Part shown: piece by piece, positions 45,057 to 52,603 of the stretch
Numbering within the stretch: position 1 is the stretch's first letter
Layout of the letters: the number at the start of each line of letters is the position of its first letter
Assembly (NCBI GenBank): GCA_964343805.1
Contig: CAYFLR010000022.1
Location: forward strand, 1-64,000
Direction of reading: 5' to 3'
Length of the DNA stretch: 64,000 nt
DNA from: CAYFLR01 sp964343805
GTDB taxonomy: Bacteria > Bdellovibrionota_B > Oligoflexia > CAYFLR01
Notes under the pieces: model-generated
Seen by the model: the letters and a program-made list of their open reading frames with translations, nothing else
Database searches by the model: none
Told to the model about the DNA's origin: nothing
Translations under genes and position numbers: made by a program

Positions 45057-46001
45057 ATGAATTTTTTCCAACTCAAGCTCTTCATTGATTTAATGCGTGA
45101 AAAGAGTTTCATTAAAACCGCTAAGCTGAATCACTGCACTCAACCAGCAGTTTCGATGCAAATTAAACTCCTAGAAGAAGAGATTGGGGTTAAACTTTTT
45201 GATCGTGCCAATAAAAATGTGGAGGCAACCGATTCTGCCCGTAATATTGAACCGCTGGTACAGGGCATAATAGATTCTTGTCAAAAAATAAAAACCATGG
45301 CTAAATCCTGGTATGGAAAACCCATAGGAGATCTTCGCATAACTACGGTCCATACCACTGGGATTTATGAGCTTTCCAAGTACTTAAAGGAGTTTTTAAA
45401 AGGTTACCCGCTCATTAATCTCCATTTAGAGTACCGTCCCAGTGGAATAGTCTATGATCTAGTTCAAGCCAACAAAATTGATTTGGGAATTGTTGCCTAT
45501 CCCAGAGAGTTTCAAAACATCTGCATTCTCCCTTTTAGCCAAGACAAAATGGTAGCCATCTGCCCCTCCAATCACAGATTAAAAAATAAAAAATCTATAA
45601 AGGTCAGTGAACTTAAAGGAGAAAGATTGGTGGCCTATTCACCATCAACTCGAACCTATCGAGCTGTAGAGGAATTTTTAGCCAAACATGATCTCTTTCT
45701 TGAAGTGAGCATGCATAACGAAAATATAGAAACTTTGAAGAATGCTGTGGAAATTGGAATGGGGATCTCTATTGTCCCTGAAAAGACAATTCATGCAGAA
45801 GTAGAAAGAGGAGCTCTTGTTAAATTAGACTTTGAAGACGATTCCCTCAGTCGGCCCATTGGAATTCTCTATAATCGGACTCGTAATCTTTCTTATGTGG
45901 CAAGGTGCTTTCTGAAGATACTCGGTTGCATTGATGACATCGAGTCTCCCTTACCTCACATTGATGAAGAGAAGGCAAAAAAAAGAAAGAAAAAGAAATA
46001 G
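45057..46001 (+). CDS. LysR-family transcriptional regulator
   Basis: 314 residues. Winged helix-turn-helix at residues 1-60 (F-I-K-T-A-K-L-N-H-C-T-Q-P-A-V-S) and a type-2 periplasmic-binding-like effector domain at about 90-290 (D-L-G-I-V-A-Y-P). Cys/His substitutions in the recognition helix are unusual but not disabling. The last ten residues are Lys/Arg (KAKKRKKKK), uncommon in LysR proteins. It is the only clear DNA-binding regulator in this window. Target unknown; it follows the CheX-like gene and is convergent to tatC. Confidence 0.9.
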   Translation: MNFFQLKLFIDLMREKSFIKTAKLNHCTQPAVSMQIKLLEEEIGVKLFDRANKNVEATDSARNIEPLVQGIIDSCQKIKTMAKSWYGKPIGDLRITTVHTTGIYELSKYLKEFLKGYPLINLHLEYRPSGIVYDLVQANKIDLGIVAYPREFQNICILPFSQDKMVAICPSNHRLKNKKSIKVSELKGERLVAYSPSTRTYRAVEEFLAKHDLFLEVSMHNENIETLKNAVEIGMGISIVPEKTIHAEVERGALVKLDFEDDSLSRPIGILYNRTRNLSYVARCFLKILGCIDDIESPLPHIDEEKAKKRKKKK

Positions 46002-46008
46002 CCTTTCT

Positions 46009-46776
46009 TTAACCGAGATTCTCATCCGGCTGCGATTTGGCCAAAAGTCGAGACAAAATCAACCCTAACTCATAAAGTAAGACCATAGGAAAAGCCATGC
46101 CAACCATCGTCAATGGATCAGGAGGGGTGAGTATGGCAGAGAAGATAAGCCCCATAATCAAAGCATGCTTTCGATAACGCTTTAAAGTGTCTACACTCAG
46201 TACTCCCAAACGTGTGATAAAGACCATAATAAGAGGCAGCTCAAATACCAAACCAAACACAAACAGGAGATTAAGCGTTAGCCGTAAATGCTCTTTAAGA
46301 TAGATCTGCAATGGCATTTTGGGAGTATCCTGCAATAAATAGCCCTCATAGGTTTCTGAGTAATTAATTAAAAAGGAGAAGGCAAAAGGAAGAATTAGGA
46401 AGTAGCAAATAGCGATACCAGTAACAAAAAGTCCAGTGCTGCCTAAAAAGAAAAAAGCTGTCACCTTCTTTTCGTTGACATACAAGGCTGGCATTATAAA
46501 TTTCCAAACTTGCAATAAAATAAATGGAATGGAAAAAATGATAGAAACAATGAAAACGGTTTTTAGATGGATAAAAATCTTATCCATAACCGAAAGCATA
46601 ATGACCTGATGGCTCTCTCCGTGGAGGACTTTTTGCAAAGGGTAAGTCAGAAGATAAATAAGGTCATCACGAAAAATCCAAAGAGCAATGAACATAACCA
46701 CCACTGAAATCATAGAGTAAATCAGGCGTTGCCGCAGTTCATGAAAATGACCTAAAAAGGTATTTGTTTCTTCCAT
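46009..46776 (-). CDS. tatC: Sec-independent translocase TatC
   Basis: 255 residues with six predicted membrane helices. Conserved elements: N-terminal F-L-G-H-F-H-E-L-R-Q-R-L, first periplasmic loop, F-E-L-P-L-I in the fourth helix, and R-K-H-A-L-I. TatC recognises twin-arginine signal peptides and, with TatA/B, moves folded proteins across the inner membrane. Its start is 3 bp after tatB. Confidence 0.96.
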   Translation of the reverse strand: MEETNTFLGHFHELRQRLIYSMISVVVMFIALWIFRDDLIYLLTYPLQKVLHGESHQVIMLSVMDKIFIHLKTVFIVSIIFSIPFILLQVWKFIMPALYVNEKKVTAFFFLGSTGLFVTGIAICYFLILPFAFSFLINYSETYEGYLLQDTPKMPLQIYLKEHLRLTLNLLFVFGLVFELPLIMVFITRLGVLSVDTLKRYRKHALIMGLIFSAILTPPDPLTMVGMAFPMVLLYELGLILSRLLAKSQPDENLG

Positions 46777-46779
46777 TAA

Positions 46780-47052
46780 CTAGTCCACAGATTGAGGGGT
46801 CGGTGATTCAGGAACAGGTTGTTTAAGTTCTTTTGCTTCGGAAGGTTCTTGGCTATCAACCTTGTCAAAATTAGGAGCTTCCAGCTCGTCAGATATTGAA
46901 CGAAACTCACTCCACACTTCATGTTTGTATTTATTTAAGGTACGGAAAAAGACAGCCACTTTTTTAGTATGTTTGATCAGGTCTTCAGGCCCAAAAACAA
47001 CCAAGGCGATAATCAAAATAACAGCAATTTCCCAAAAGCCGATCCCAAACAT
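46780..47052 (-). CDS. tatB: Twin-arginine translocase subunit TatB-type
   Basis: 90 residues: membrane helix F-W-E-I-A-V-I-L-I-I-A-L-V-V-F, then the F-G-P-E-D-L hinge (the Pro and Glu after G mark TatB or TatA/B) and an amphipathic helix, ending in a Pro/Glu tail. The polar Glu in the membrane helix (residue 8) is typical of TatB. It lies between tatA and tatC. Confidence 0.88.
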   Translation of the reverse strand: MFGIGFWEIAVILIIALVVFGPEDLIKHTKKVAVFFRTLNKYKHEVWSEFRSISDELEAPNFDKVDSQEPSEAKELKQPVPESPTPQSVD

Positions 47053-47074
47053 GGTGCCTCGTTTTTAGCTGTGT

Positions 47075-47251
47075 TTATTCTTCTTTTTTAATTGCGGAAT
47101 TAGCAATTTCATCAGGCTTACTCATCTCTTTGCGAAACAGTTTGATGCTTTTTCCTATGCCGGAGGCCAACTCGGGGAGTCTTTTTGCTCCAAACAGTAA
47201 GAAAATCACAGCAAATATAATGACTAATTCCATGGTACCTAGACCAAACAT
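47075..47251 (-). CDS. tatA: Twin-arginine translocase subunit TatA
   Basis: 58 residues, a short gene easily missed. The translation begins MFGLGTMELVIIFAVIFLL, then F-G-A-K-R-L-P-E-L-A-S-G-I-G-K-S-I-K, the TatA hinge and amphipathic helix, ending IKKEE. AAGGAGAG precedes the ATG at 47251. TatA multimers form the translocation pore. It lies 22 bp before tatB. Confidence 0.93.
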   Translation of the reverse strand: MFGLGTMELVIIFAVIFLLFGAKRLPELASGIGKSIKLFRKEMSKPDEIANSAIKKEE

Positions 47252-47278
47252 ATTCTCTCCTTATAAGGGTCCAATTAA

Positions 47279-47312
47279 CTAGTACAGCAGCTGAGATGAG
47301 TTGTCAACTCAT
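47279..47312 (-). promoter_or_regulatory. Candidate promoter with 17-bp inverted repeat upstream of tatA
   Basis: A near-perfect palindrome, ATGAGTTG-N-CAACTCAT (47296-47312), contains TTGACA on the minus strand (47307-47302); a weak TACTAG (47284-47279) lies 17 bases on. The palindrome overlaps the stop codon of the thioredoxin gene. It could be an operator over the tat promoter or a small hairpin. Confidence 0.4.
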
Positions 47313-47791
47313 GGCTTATTTTGTACCCATTTATCAATGTCTTCGATACTGAGTGATTGAGCCTGCCATTTATTTTGGTCCAATTTAAGCAGAATATGAT
47401 GAGGAAGCTCTGAAATCTGAAAGAGTTGTTTATAATGCCCTTCCCCATCCCAAATATTGGGAAAGGAAAGGTCTAACCTCTTAACCATTTTCTTTGCTTT
47501 TCTGACTTTGCTATCCAAACTCACTCCAAACATGGCCAAATTAGCATTTCCTGCTTTTAATTTAGAAAAATGACTCAAATCTTGTTTACAGGAAACACAC
47601 CAAGAAGCCCAAAAGACCAGGAGCACCTCTTTTTGCTTTTTATTATAAAGCTGGAGGTTGACGTTAGACATAATATCTTGTTGATTTAATTTTGCTATTT
47701 GCTGAATGCTGTAGCTTAGTTTTTCCCCTCCATGAATAGGGAACCATAAAAATAAGCTAAAGATCAGGCTGATCAGGTACTTCATTAACAT
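47309..47791 (-). CDS. Periplasmic thioredoxin-like protein (TlpA/ResA type)
   Basis: 160 residues, signal peptide ending near IHGG. Redox motif W-A-S-W-C-V-S-C-K with Cys65 and Cys68, and the cis-Pro in E-L-P-H-H. It is the size of a bare TlpA domain, which reduces disulfides in periplasmic or cytochrome substrates. It starts within the preceding redox lipoprotein gene (35 bp overlap), so it is tightly coupled to the redox cluster. Confidence 0.9.
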   Translation of the reverse strand: MLMKYLISLIFSLFLWFPIHGGEKLSYSIQQIAKLNQQDIMSNVNLQLYNKKQKEVLLVFWASWCVSCKQDLSHFSKLKAGNANLAMFGVSLDSKVRKAKKMVKRLDLSFPNIWDGEGHYKQLFQISELPHHILLKLDQNKWQAQSLSIEDIDKWVQNKP

Positions 47792-48701
47792 TTAATTGAT
47801 TCTCCAACTCATTCATACTGGGCAGATGTGAGCTTCGTTCCAGTTCAACTCTTTTACTATCAAGAGTTAAGACTAAGGGAAATGTTTCCTCACCTATTGT
47901 TTCTGTAAATACAGAGCTATCGCTGTCTACCAAAATAGGGAAAGTTATTTTAAATTCAGCAAAATCCTTCCACATGAGAGTGTCTTCAATACTCTCACCC
48001 ACACTGACAGATATCACTTGGTAATTTTGATTAAACCAAGGGTTTTTGAGATATTCGGTTTGGACGATTTTAGCCTCTTCATAACAGGTCATACAATAGA
48101 TACTAAAAAAGATAAGCAAGATTCGTTTATTCTCAGTATCAAAGCTGGCTAAAGACTGTGTAATTCCCTCTAGATTGGACAATGAAAAGTCTAAACCAGG
48201 ATCAGGCATGGGCTCCAATGGTGGTAGAATTATTGGTTCTTCCGAATCTCCTGTATCATCTGATGCCTCGCTGATGGGAGGTGAGATCTCCTCAGATTCT
48301 TCAGGTTTCTGATCCTCTCCATCAATCTGATCATTAGTATCTTCAATTTTAGAATCAGGGGCAATTGCAACTTTTGGTAGTGCCACCTTTTCTGCAGGGG
48401 AATTATCTGCAGTAGATCTGCTCTCCTGCTGGTGGGAAGGATTAGGTTCAACTTCTGAGGCTAAAGGAGCGGCTTTATTATTTTCTTCTGGTTCTTCCGA
48501 AGTAAGGTCGGCAGGGGTAACTTTTTCTTCCTCTTTGGTTTCAGTAGCTGAGGGAAGAGTTTGTTTCTTTACTCTAGGATTATTTGGTCGTAATGATTCA
48601 GCCAGGGAAGGTCCTGGTTTTTTGAGTCCACAGTTGGTAATAATGAGAATCAGAGTACCTATTACCAGGTAACACCATACTTTACCAAGCAAATTAAACA
48701 T
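47757..48701 (-). CDS. Lipoprotein with acidic linker and C-terminal thioredoxin-fold domain
   Basis: 314 residues. The signal peptide ends I-I-T-N-C (residue 24, imperfect lipobox). Residues 40-165 are a Pro/Glu/Ser-rich acidic linker. From about 170 a thioredoxin fold has the redox pair Cys203 and Cys206 (I-Y-C-M-T-C-Y-E-E). The linker would hold the redox domain well away from the membrane. Its ATG directly follows the stop of the barrel gene, with AAGGAG inside that gene. Confidence 0.85.
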   Translation of the reverse strand: MFNLLGKVWCYLVIGTLILIITNCGLKKPGPSLAESLRPNNPRVKKQTLPSATETKEEEKVTPADLTSEEPEENNKAAPLASEVEPNPSHQQESRSTADNSPAEKVALPKVAIAPDSKIEDTNDQIDGEDQKPEESEEISPPISEASDDTGDSEEPIILPPLEPMPDPGLDFSLSNLEGITQSLASFDTENKRILLIFFSIYCMTCYEEAKIVQTEYLKNPWFNQNYQVISVSVGESIEDTLMWKDFAEFKITFPILVDSDSSVFTETIGEETFPLVLTLDSKRVELERSSHLPSMNELENQLNVNEVPDQPDL

Positions 48702-49721
48702 TTAAAACTCCTTCTGCCAGGACACATTCGCCCCATAACCACCTTCTATTTCAGAGGACTGGAGATAGGAGAAGCCCAATTTAATATCTTGCTCTCCCCA
48801 TGGAAACGACAGATCAAACCCCGTCATTTGGGTGTCTTCTTCTTTATTAAGATCTACTTCCTTAATCTCTTGCTGTTCATGAGAAGTACGGAACCAAGCA
48901 GCTAAGATGGCATCTTCAAACCCTGAAAAAGTGAGATCTTGTGTGTACTTAAGCAGTATATATCGCCCGGACAAAACTCCATAACGATGCCAGATCCGAA
49001 GATCATCTTCTTCGATATACACTCCCGCATGAAGCTGAACACTGCTTTCTACTTGAGAGAATGCCTTAGCTAAAACTGTTTTTACCAAATATCCATAGGG
49101 ACGATTCTCATAATCATGCAGACTCCAATCAAACTGCCCCATTAGGGTAGGGGAAAAAATTTGAGTGACTCCCACAGATAACTCTCTTAAATGATTGTGA
49201 CCAGAGGCTTGAGTGGGTCGACGATTTAAATCTAAGTAGTAATCAGCTGGACCAAACTGTTGATGATAGCCAAACCGCAAAGAGAGACGAGTCATTTTCT
49301 GCCAAAAGAATTGATCAACTCCTAAACGAACCCCTTGATTGGAATAGTCATGGTCACCAATCTCCCCATAACCGTTCACACTCAGATTACCCCACTTCCA
49401 AGGAGCAAATTCCAAGGTGGCACTGATAGGATAGGTAGGCTCTCCCGCTCCTTTTACATTAATAACTTTGCCAAATTTTCCTAAATAAGTAGGCTCATAA
49501 ATCTCTCCACTGGTACGACCGACAGTGAAGGTAGAACTCAAAGTTGGAAAAAGAGGAACGTCACCTTGATTGTTCACCATCAATGAGATGTTAGTTATTC
49601 CCTTGCCTTCAGGAGGAAAGCTCATCTGCTGTTCAACATTAACCGTGGTGATGGCCCCTAGATACCCTCCCCCAAAAACCAATGCCAAAAGGAGAGAAAA
49701 GGCTCGAATTAAGGACCGCAT
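48702..49721 (-). CDS. DUF3570-like outer-membrane barrel protein
   Basis: 339 residues from ATG 49721, which has GGAGG upstream and overlaps the preceding stop by 13 bp; an ATG at 49757 lies inside that gene. Signal peptide MRSLIRAFSLLLALVFGG, then strand-rich sequence with A-D-Y-Y-L-D-L-N-R-R-P and R-Y-G-V-L-S-G-R-Y, ending V-S-W-Q-K-E-F with a C-terminal Phe. Size, pattern and the neighbouring small Cys-tailed lipoprotein match DUF3570/DUF4266 gene pairs known in other proteobacteria. The function of that pair is not known to me. Confidence 0.7.
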   Translation of the reverse strand: MRSLIRAFSLLLALVFGGGYLGAITTVNVEQQMSFPPEGKGITNISLMVNNQGDVPLFPTLSSTFTVGRTSGEIYEPTYLGKFGKVINVKGAGEPTYPISATLEFAPWKWGNLSVNGYGEIGDHDYSNQGVRLGVDQFFWQKMTRLSLRFGYHQQFGPADYYLDLNRRPTQASGHNHLRELSVGVTQIFSPTLMGQFDWSLHDYENRPYGYLVKTVLAKAFSQVESSVQLHAGVYIEEDDLRIWHRYGVLSGRYILLKYTQDLTFSGFEDAILAAWFRTSHEQQEIKEVDLNKEEDTQMTGFDLSFPWGEQDIKLGFSYLQSSEIEGGYGANVSWQKEF

Positions 49722-49948
49722 GTTAAACAACCTCCATAACTGCCCCCGCCATTCCAAGGAGATTTCTCAATACCTCGGGTCTGCAGCCCCACATGAGATG
49801 GGGTCTCTAAGGACATTAATGGGGAAGCTATAATTTCTCTATCCACCAATTGCACTGTAGCACAGGCAGATAGAGAATATATTAGCAAAGAAACGTAAAG
49901 AAACTTGATTAGAGTTAGAACCGGATTCTTACTCACTGGCAGACTCAT
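49709..49948 (-). CDS. DUF4266-like small lipoprotein with Gly/Cys C-terminal tail
   Basis: 79 residues. Signal peptide and lipobox L-S-A-C (Cys29). The mature part is A-T-V-Q-L-V-D-R-E-I-I-A-S-P-L-M, close to the Q-x-x-D/E-R-E-x-L-A-x-P-x-M pattern of DUF4266 proteins. The end is G-G-G-S-Y-G-G-C-L-T-C-G-P with Cys74 and Cys77. A reactive or modified tail held at the membrane beside thioredoxins suggests a redox or metal-related substrate, which is inference. It overlaps the genes on both sides by 13-20 bp. Confidence 0.75.
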   Translation of the reverse strand: MSLPVSKNPVLTLIKFLYVSLLIYSLSACATVQLVDREIIASPLMSLETPSHVGLQTRGIEKSPWNGGGSYGGCLTCGP

Positions 49949-50549
49949 TCGCCTCAGCAGGTGCTTCCGTTTCAGCAGGTGTTTCAGTCTCTGCTGGAGT
50001 CTCCTCTTCTGCTGGTGGTAAGCTGGCTTCGTACTCTTCTATAGCGGCTAGCACCTCAGGAATGCTCTGATTGTCAAACATCCCAATTTTTCGCCAGATT
50101 CCATCTGGATTGTGCACATCATCTTTCGTTAATAAAACAGAAGTGGGTGTGAAGCGGATAAGGAATTCATAAGTGAGTTCGCGATCTTCATCCCATACGA
50201 TGTGAAAGGGATAATCAGGATGATTTTTTTCCATGAACTTTTTTGCTTTTGCCAAGTTGCGATCGATACAAATGGTGATAGTTCTTACATTGAAGGGAAG
50301 CAATTCCTGCTCCATATCTTCGAGCAGTGGAATATTCGCTTTACATGCGGGGCAGGTGGTTTGAAAAAATTCGATCAATAGGTAATCATGACCTTTAACT
50401 GCCTCTGCTAAAACATCTGGCTGTGGCTCTTCAGTAGCCACTTCTTCAGTTGTCGTATCAGAACCTTCAGTGTTTGTATCGGCAAACAGTGAGCTATTTA
50501 CAAAAAGTCCCAAAAATAGAGCAAAAAATACTGATAACCAAATCTTCAT
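49929..50549 (-). CDS. Periplasmic thioredoxin-like protein with Pro/Glu/Thr tail
   Basis: 206 residues, signal peptide ending at LFADT. Thioredoxin fold from about residue 45 with Cys66 and Cys69 (T-T-C-P-A-C-K) and cis-Pro in F-T-P-T-S. The last 40 residues are a PAETE-type repeat. GAGAGGAG precedes the ATG. It is the first gene of the redox cluster (50.5 to 47.3 kb, five genes all overlapping or adjacent). Confidence 0.88.
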   Translation of the reverse strand: MKIWLSVFFALFLGLFVNSSLFADTNTEGSDTTTEEVATEEPQPDVLAEAVKGHDYLLIEFFQTTCPACKANIPLLEDMEQELLPFNVRTITICIDRNLAKAKKFMEKNHPDYPFHIVWDEDRELTYEFLIRFTPTSVLLTKDDVHNPDGIWRKIGMFDNQSIPEVLAAIEEYEASLPPAEEETPAETETPAETEAPAEANESASE

Positions 50550-50698
50550 CTCAATCTCCTCTCAATTCAATTCAGATTATTAAATTGCCTTTCTCTGTTT
50601 TCTAGCCTTAAAAACCTTAACACAAATCTTTTTTCCTGGCAAAAAACTAGTTATTCATATAAGGAAATAAAATACACTAATTGTAAAAGGGGGTATAA

Positions 50699-51229
50699 AT
50701 GAAAAAATCAGCTCTTCAACTATTGTCAGGACTCACTGTTAGTTTTATGCTTTTAAACTCTGCGATCTTTGCCGCATCAATTGGAGAGAAGATGAATAAT
50801 GTCAAGCTAAGAGATGCTGATGACAACCCTCAAGAGATGCCTGACTTTGGCAAGAAAGTATTGGCTATTTTCTATACCGATCCCGATGTGGCCGATCAAA
50901 ATGATCCTTTTGCAGATGAGCTAAAAAAGGCGAAGTTGGATGAGGCCACCTATCGAGGTATGGGTGTAGTTAATATGAAAGACACCTGGTCACCTAACTT
51001 TGCCATTCGCATGGTGGTAAAAAGTAAGATTGAAAAATATAAAAGCACCATCTTAACTGATCCTGACTATATCTTTAAAAAAGCCTGGAAATTAGGTGAC
51101 TGTGATGATAAATCGGCGGTTTTTATCCTAGCTAAAGATAGAACTTTAAAGTTTAAAAAGTTGGGTGCCTTGACCCCAGCTGAGATTAAAAGCACCATGG
51201 CTCTTATCAAAAAACTGATGGCTGAATAA
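50699..51229 (+). CDS. YtfJ-like periplasmic thioredoxin-fold protein
   Basis: 176 residues, signal peptide ending at IFAAS. The sequence G-K-K-V-L-A-I-F-Y-T-D-P-D-V-A-D-Q-N and the end F-I-L-A-K-D-R-T-L-K-F-K-K-L-G follow the YtfJ family, which has a thioredoxin fold but no CxxC; only one Cys is present in the mature part (W-K-L-G-D-C-D). AAAGGGGG precedes the ATG. It is divergent from the redox cluster and may share control with it. Confidence 0.75.
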   Translation: MKKSALQLLSGLTVSFMLLNSAIFAASIGEKMNNVKLRDADDNPQEMPDFGKKVLAIFYTDPDVADQNDPFADELKKAKLDEATYRGMGVVNMKDTWSPNFAIRMVVKSKIEKYKSTILTDPDYIFKKAWKLGDCDDKSAVFILAKDRTLKFKKLGALTPAEIKSTMALIKKLMAE

Positions 51230-51231
51230 AT

Positions 51232-52542
51232 TCACTGGCCTAAGTATCTATTGATATTTTTAGGTAAGACCGGGTAGATGGTGGGGTCTTTGGTGATATC
51301 ATTCCCTACCTGAACTGCCTGATAATTCTCACGCACATAGGCAATCATGCCATCATCAATCACCTTTCCGGTTTCTGGACATAAAATCTTTAAATGAGGT
51401 CCATAGTAGCGAATCACATGCATGGTGACATTTTCACCGCCGGTTCCAGCCACCAAACGATCTCCAATTCGATACCCTCTTTTACGACCGGCATTAATAT
51501 ATATCCATCGGCCGTACACTTTAGCCACCTTTAAGGGTTTACGATAAGTGGTAAAAATCCCAGTTTGCTCTTGCAACTCAGCCACGACTTTTTTTCCTAG
51601 CACCGGTGCTTTAAACTGCTCTAATATCTGGGTCTCTATGGGGATTATTTCGGCAGGAGGTTCTTCAGTGGGTTCTTCTGTTTCAACATTTTCATCGACT
51701 ATCGGCAAGGATAGATTAAACCAAGGAAACTTCTCTTTATAAATGGTTTGACCATTAACCATATTGACCATTTCAACTTGCAACGAACTACGAACCGCAA
51801 AGATCGGCAGACCTTTTACTTGCTCACGCTCTATCTTGAAATCGAGCCGCCCTTGCAAATGCTCAGACTTTCTATATCGGGTCAGATAAATATCACTGAC
51901 AGATTGAAAATCTCCTCCCAATTTCCGAATGATGGTCATTGAGTAGTGATAATTTTCTGCATCTAAGAGGATGGTCTCTGGATAGAGTTCCGCCAGCAGC
52001 TCCCAATAAACTTGGGCATGGATTCCACCTAGCACATCTCCATTCCCCTTTACACCCACTTCTAACTTTTTGAATTCACGAGTATTTTTCGTTTCAAAAG
52101 GGAGAGGAGAGGAAATAAATCCAGTTATAAAACTGCGAATATCTTCGATCCACTGCTCTTCCGTTTCCAAATCCTTATTTACTAAATGCACAACTTCTCC
52201 GGTATAAAGCTCAGAAATACGAGTGTGTGCGACAAAACGATATTGCCCATCCACTAAACCGGAACGAGCAAGAGAGAATGATAAAATATAGGAGCTGCCA
52301 AGAGGGAGTCCCTCTATTTGAGTGTATTTATAACCCGGCTTAACCCTTTCTGCTAAAGGCGCTCCGATTTCAGTGACGAGAGTATTGTATTCAGTCAGTT
52401 TCTGAGTGATCTCCCGATCAATATAGCCATAAAAGAGAGGCTCTACCACAAAGAGAGAGTTAGGAATGGCTTGGGCTTGGAGAGAAATTGCACCAAGCAA
52501 GGTCCAAAGAAGTAGGATGTTTTTTAGAGAATATACTGCCAT
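51232..52542 (-). CDS. Exported protein with FlgT-C-like terminal domain
   Basis: 436 residues, signal peptide with AQA cleavage. The central part (about 30-290) is of unknown fold; residues 295-320 are a Glu/Pro linker. The region A-K-V-Y-G-R-W-I-Y-I-N-A-G-R-K-R-G-Y-R-I-G-D near residue 350 is the SH3-like motif of FlgT C-terminal domains and related envelope proteins, often next to flagellar or lipoprotein-assembly functions. No flagellar genes are nearby. It follows nrdJ by 61 bp on the same strand. The function is not assigned. Confidence 0.7.
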   Translation of the reverse strand: MAVYSLKNILLLWTLLGAISLQAQAIPNSLFVVEPLFYGYIDREITQKLTEYNTLVTEIGAPLAERVKPGYKYTQIEGLPLGSSYILSFSLARSGLVDGQYRFVAHTRISELYTGEVVHLVNKDLETEEQWIEDIRSFITGFISSPLPFETKNTREFKKLEVGVKGNGDVLGGIHAQVYWELLAELYPETILLDAENYHYSMTIIRKLGGDFQSVSDIYLTRYRKSEHLQGRLDFKIEREQVKGLPIFAVRSSLQVEMVNMVNGQTIYKEKFPWFNLSLPIVDENVETEEPTEEPPAEIIPIETQILEQFKAPVLGKKVVAELQEQTGIFTTYRKPLKVAKVYGRWIYINAGRKRGYRIGDRLVAGTGGENVTMHVIRYYGPHLKILCPETGKVIDDGMIAYVRENYQAVQVGNDITKDPTIYPVLPKNINRYLGQ

Positions 52543-52603
52543 GCTTTAGGTATCGACCAAAAGCAGGCAGAATTTAGTTTTTTTTGAGTAAAATATAAGA
52601 GGG

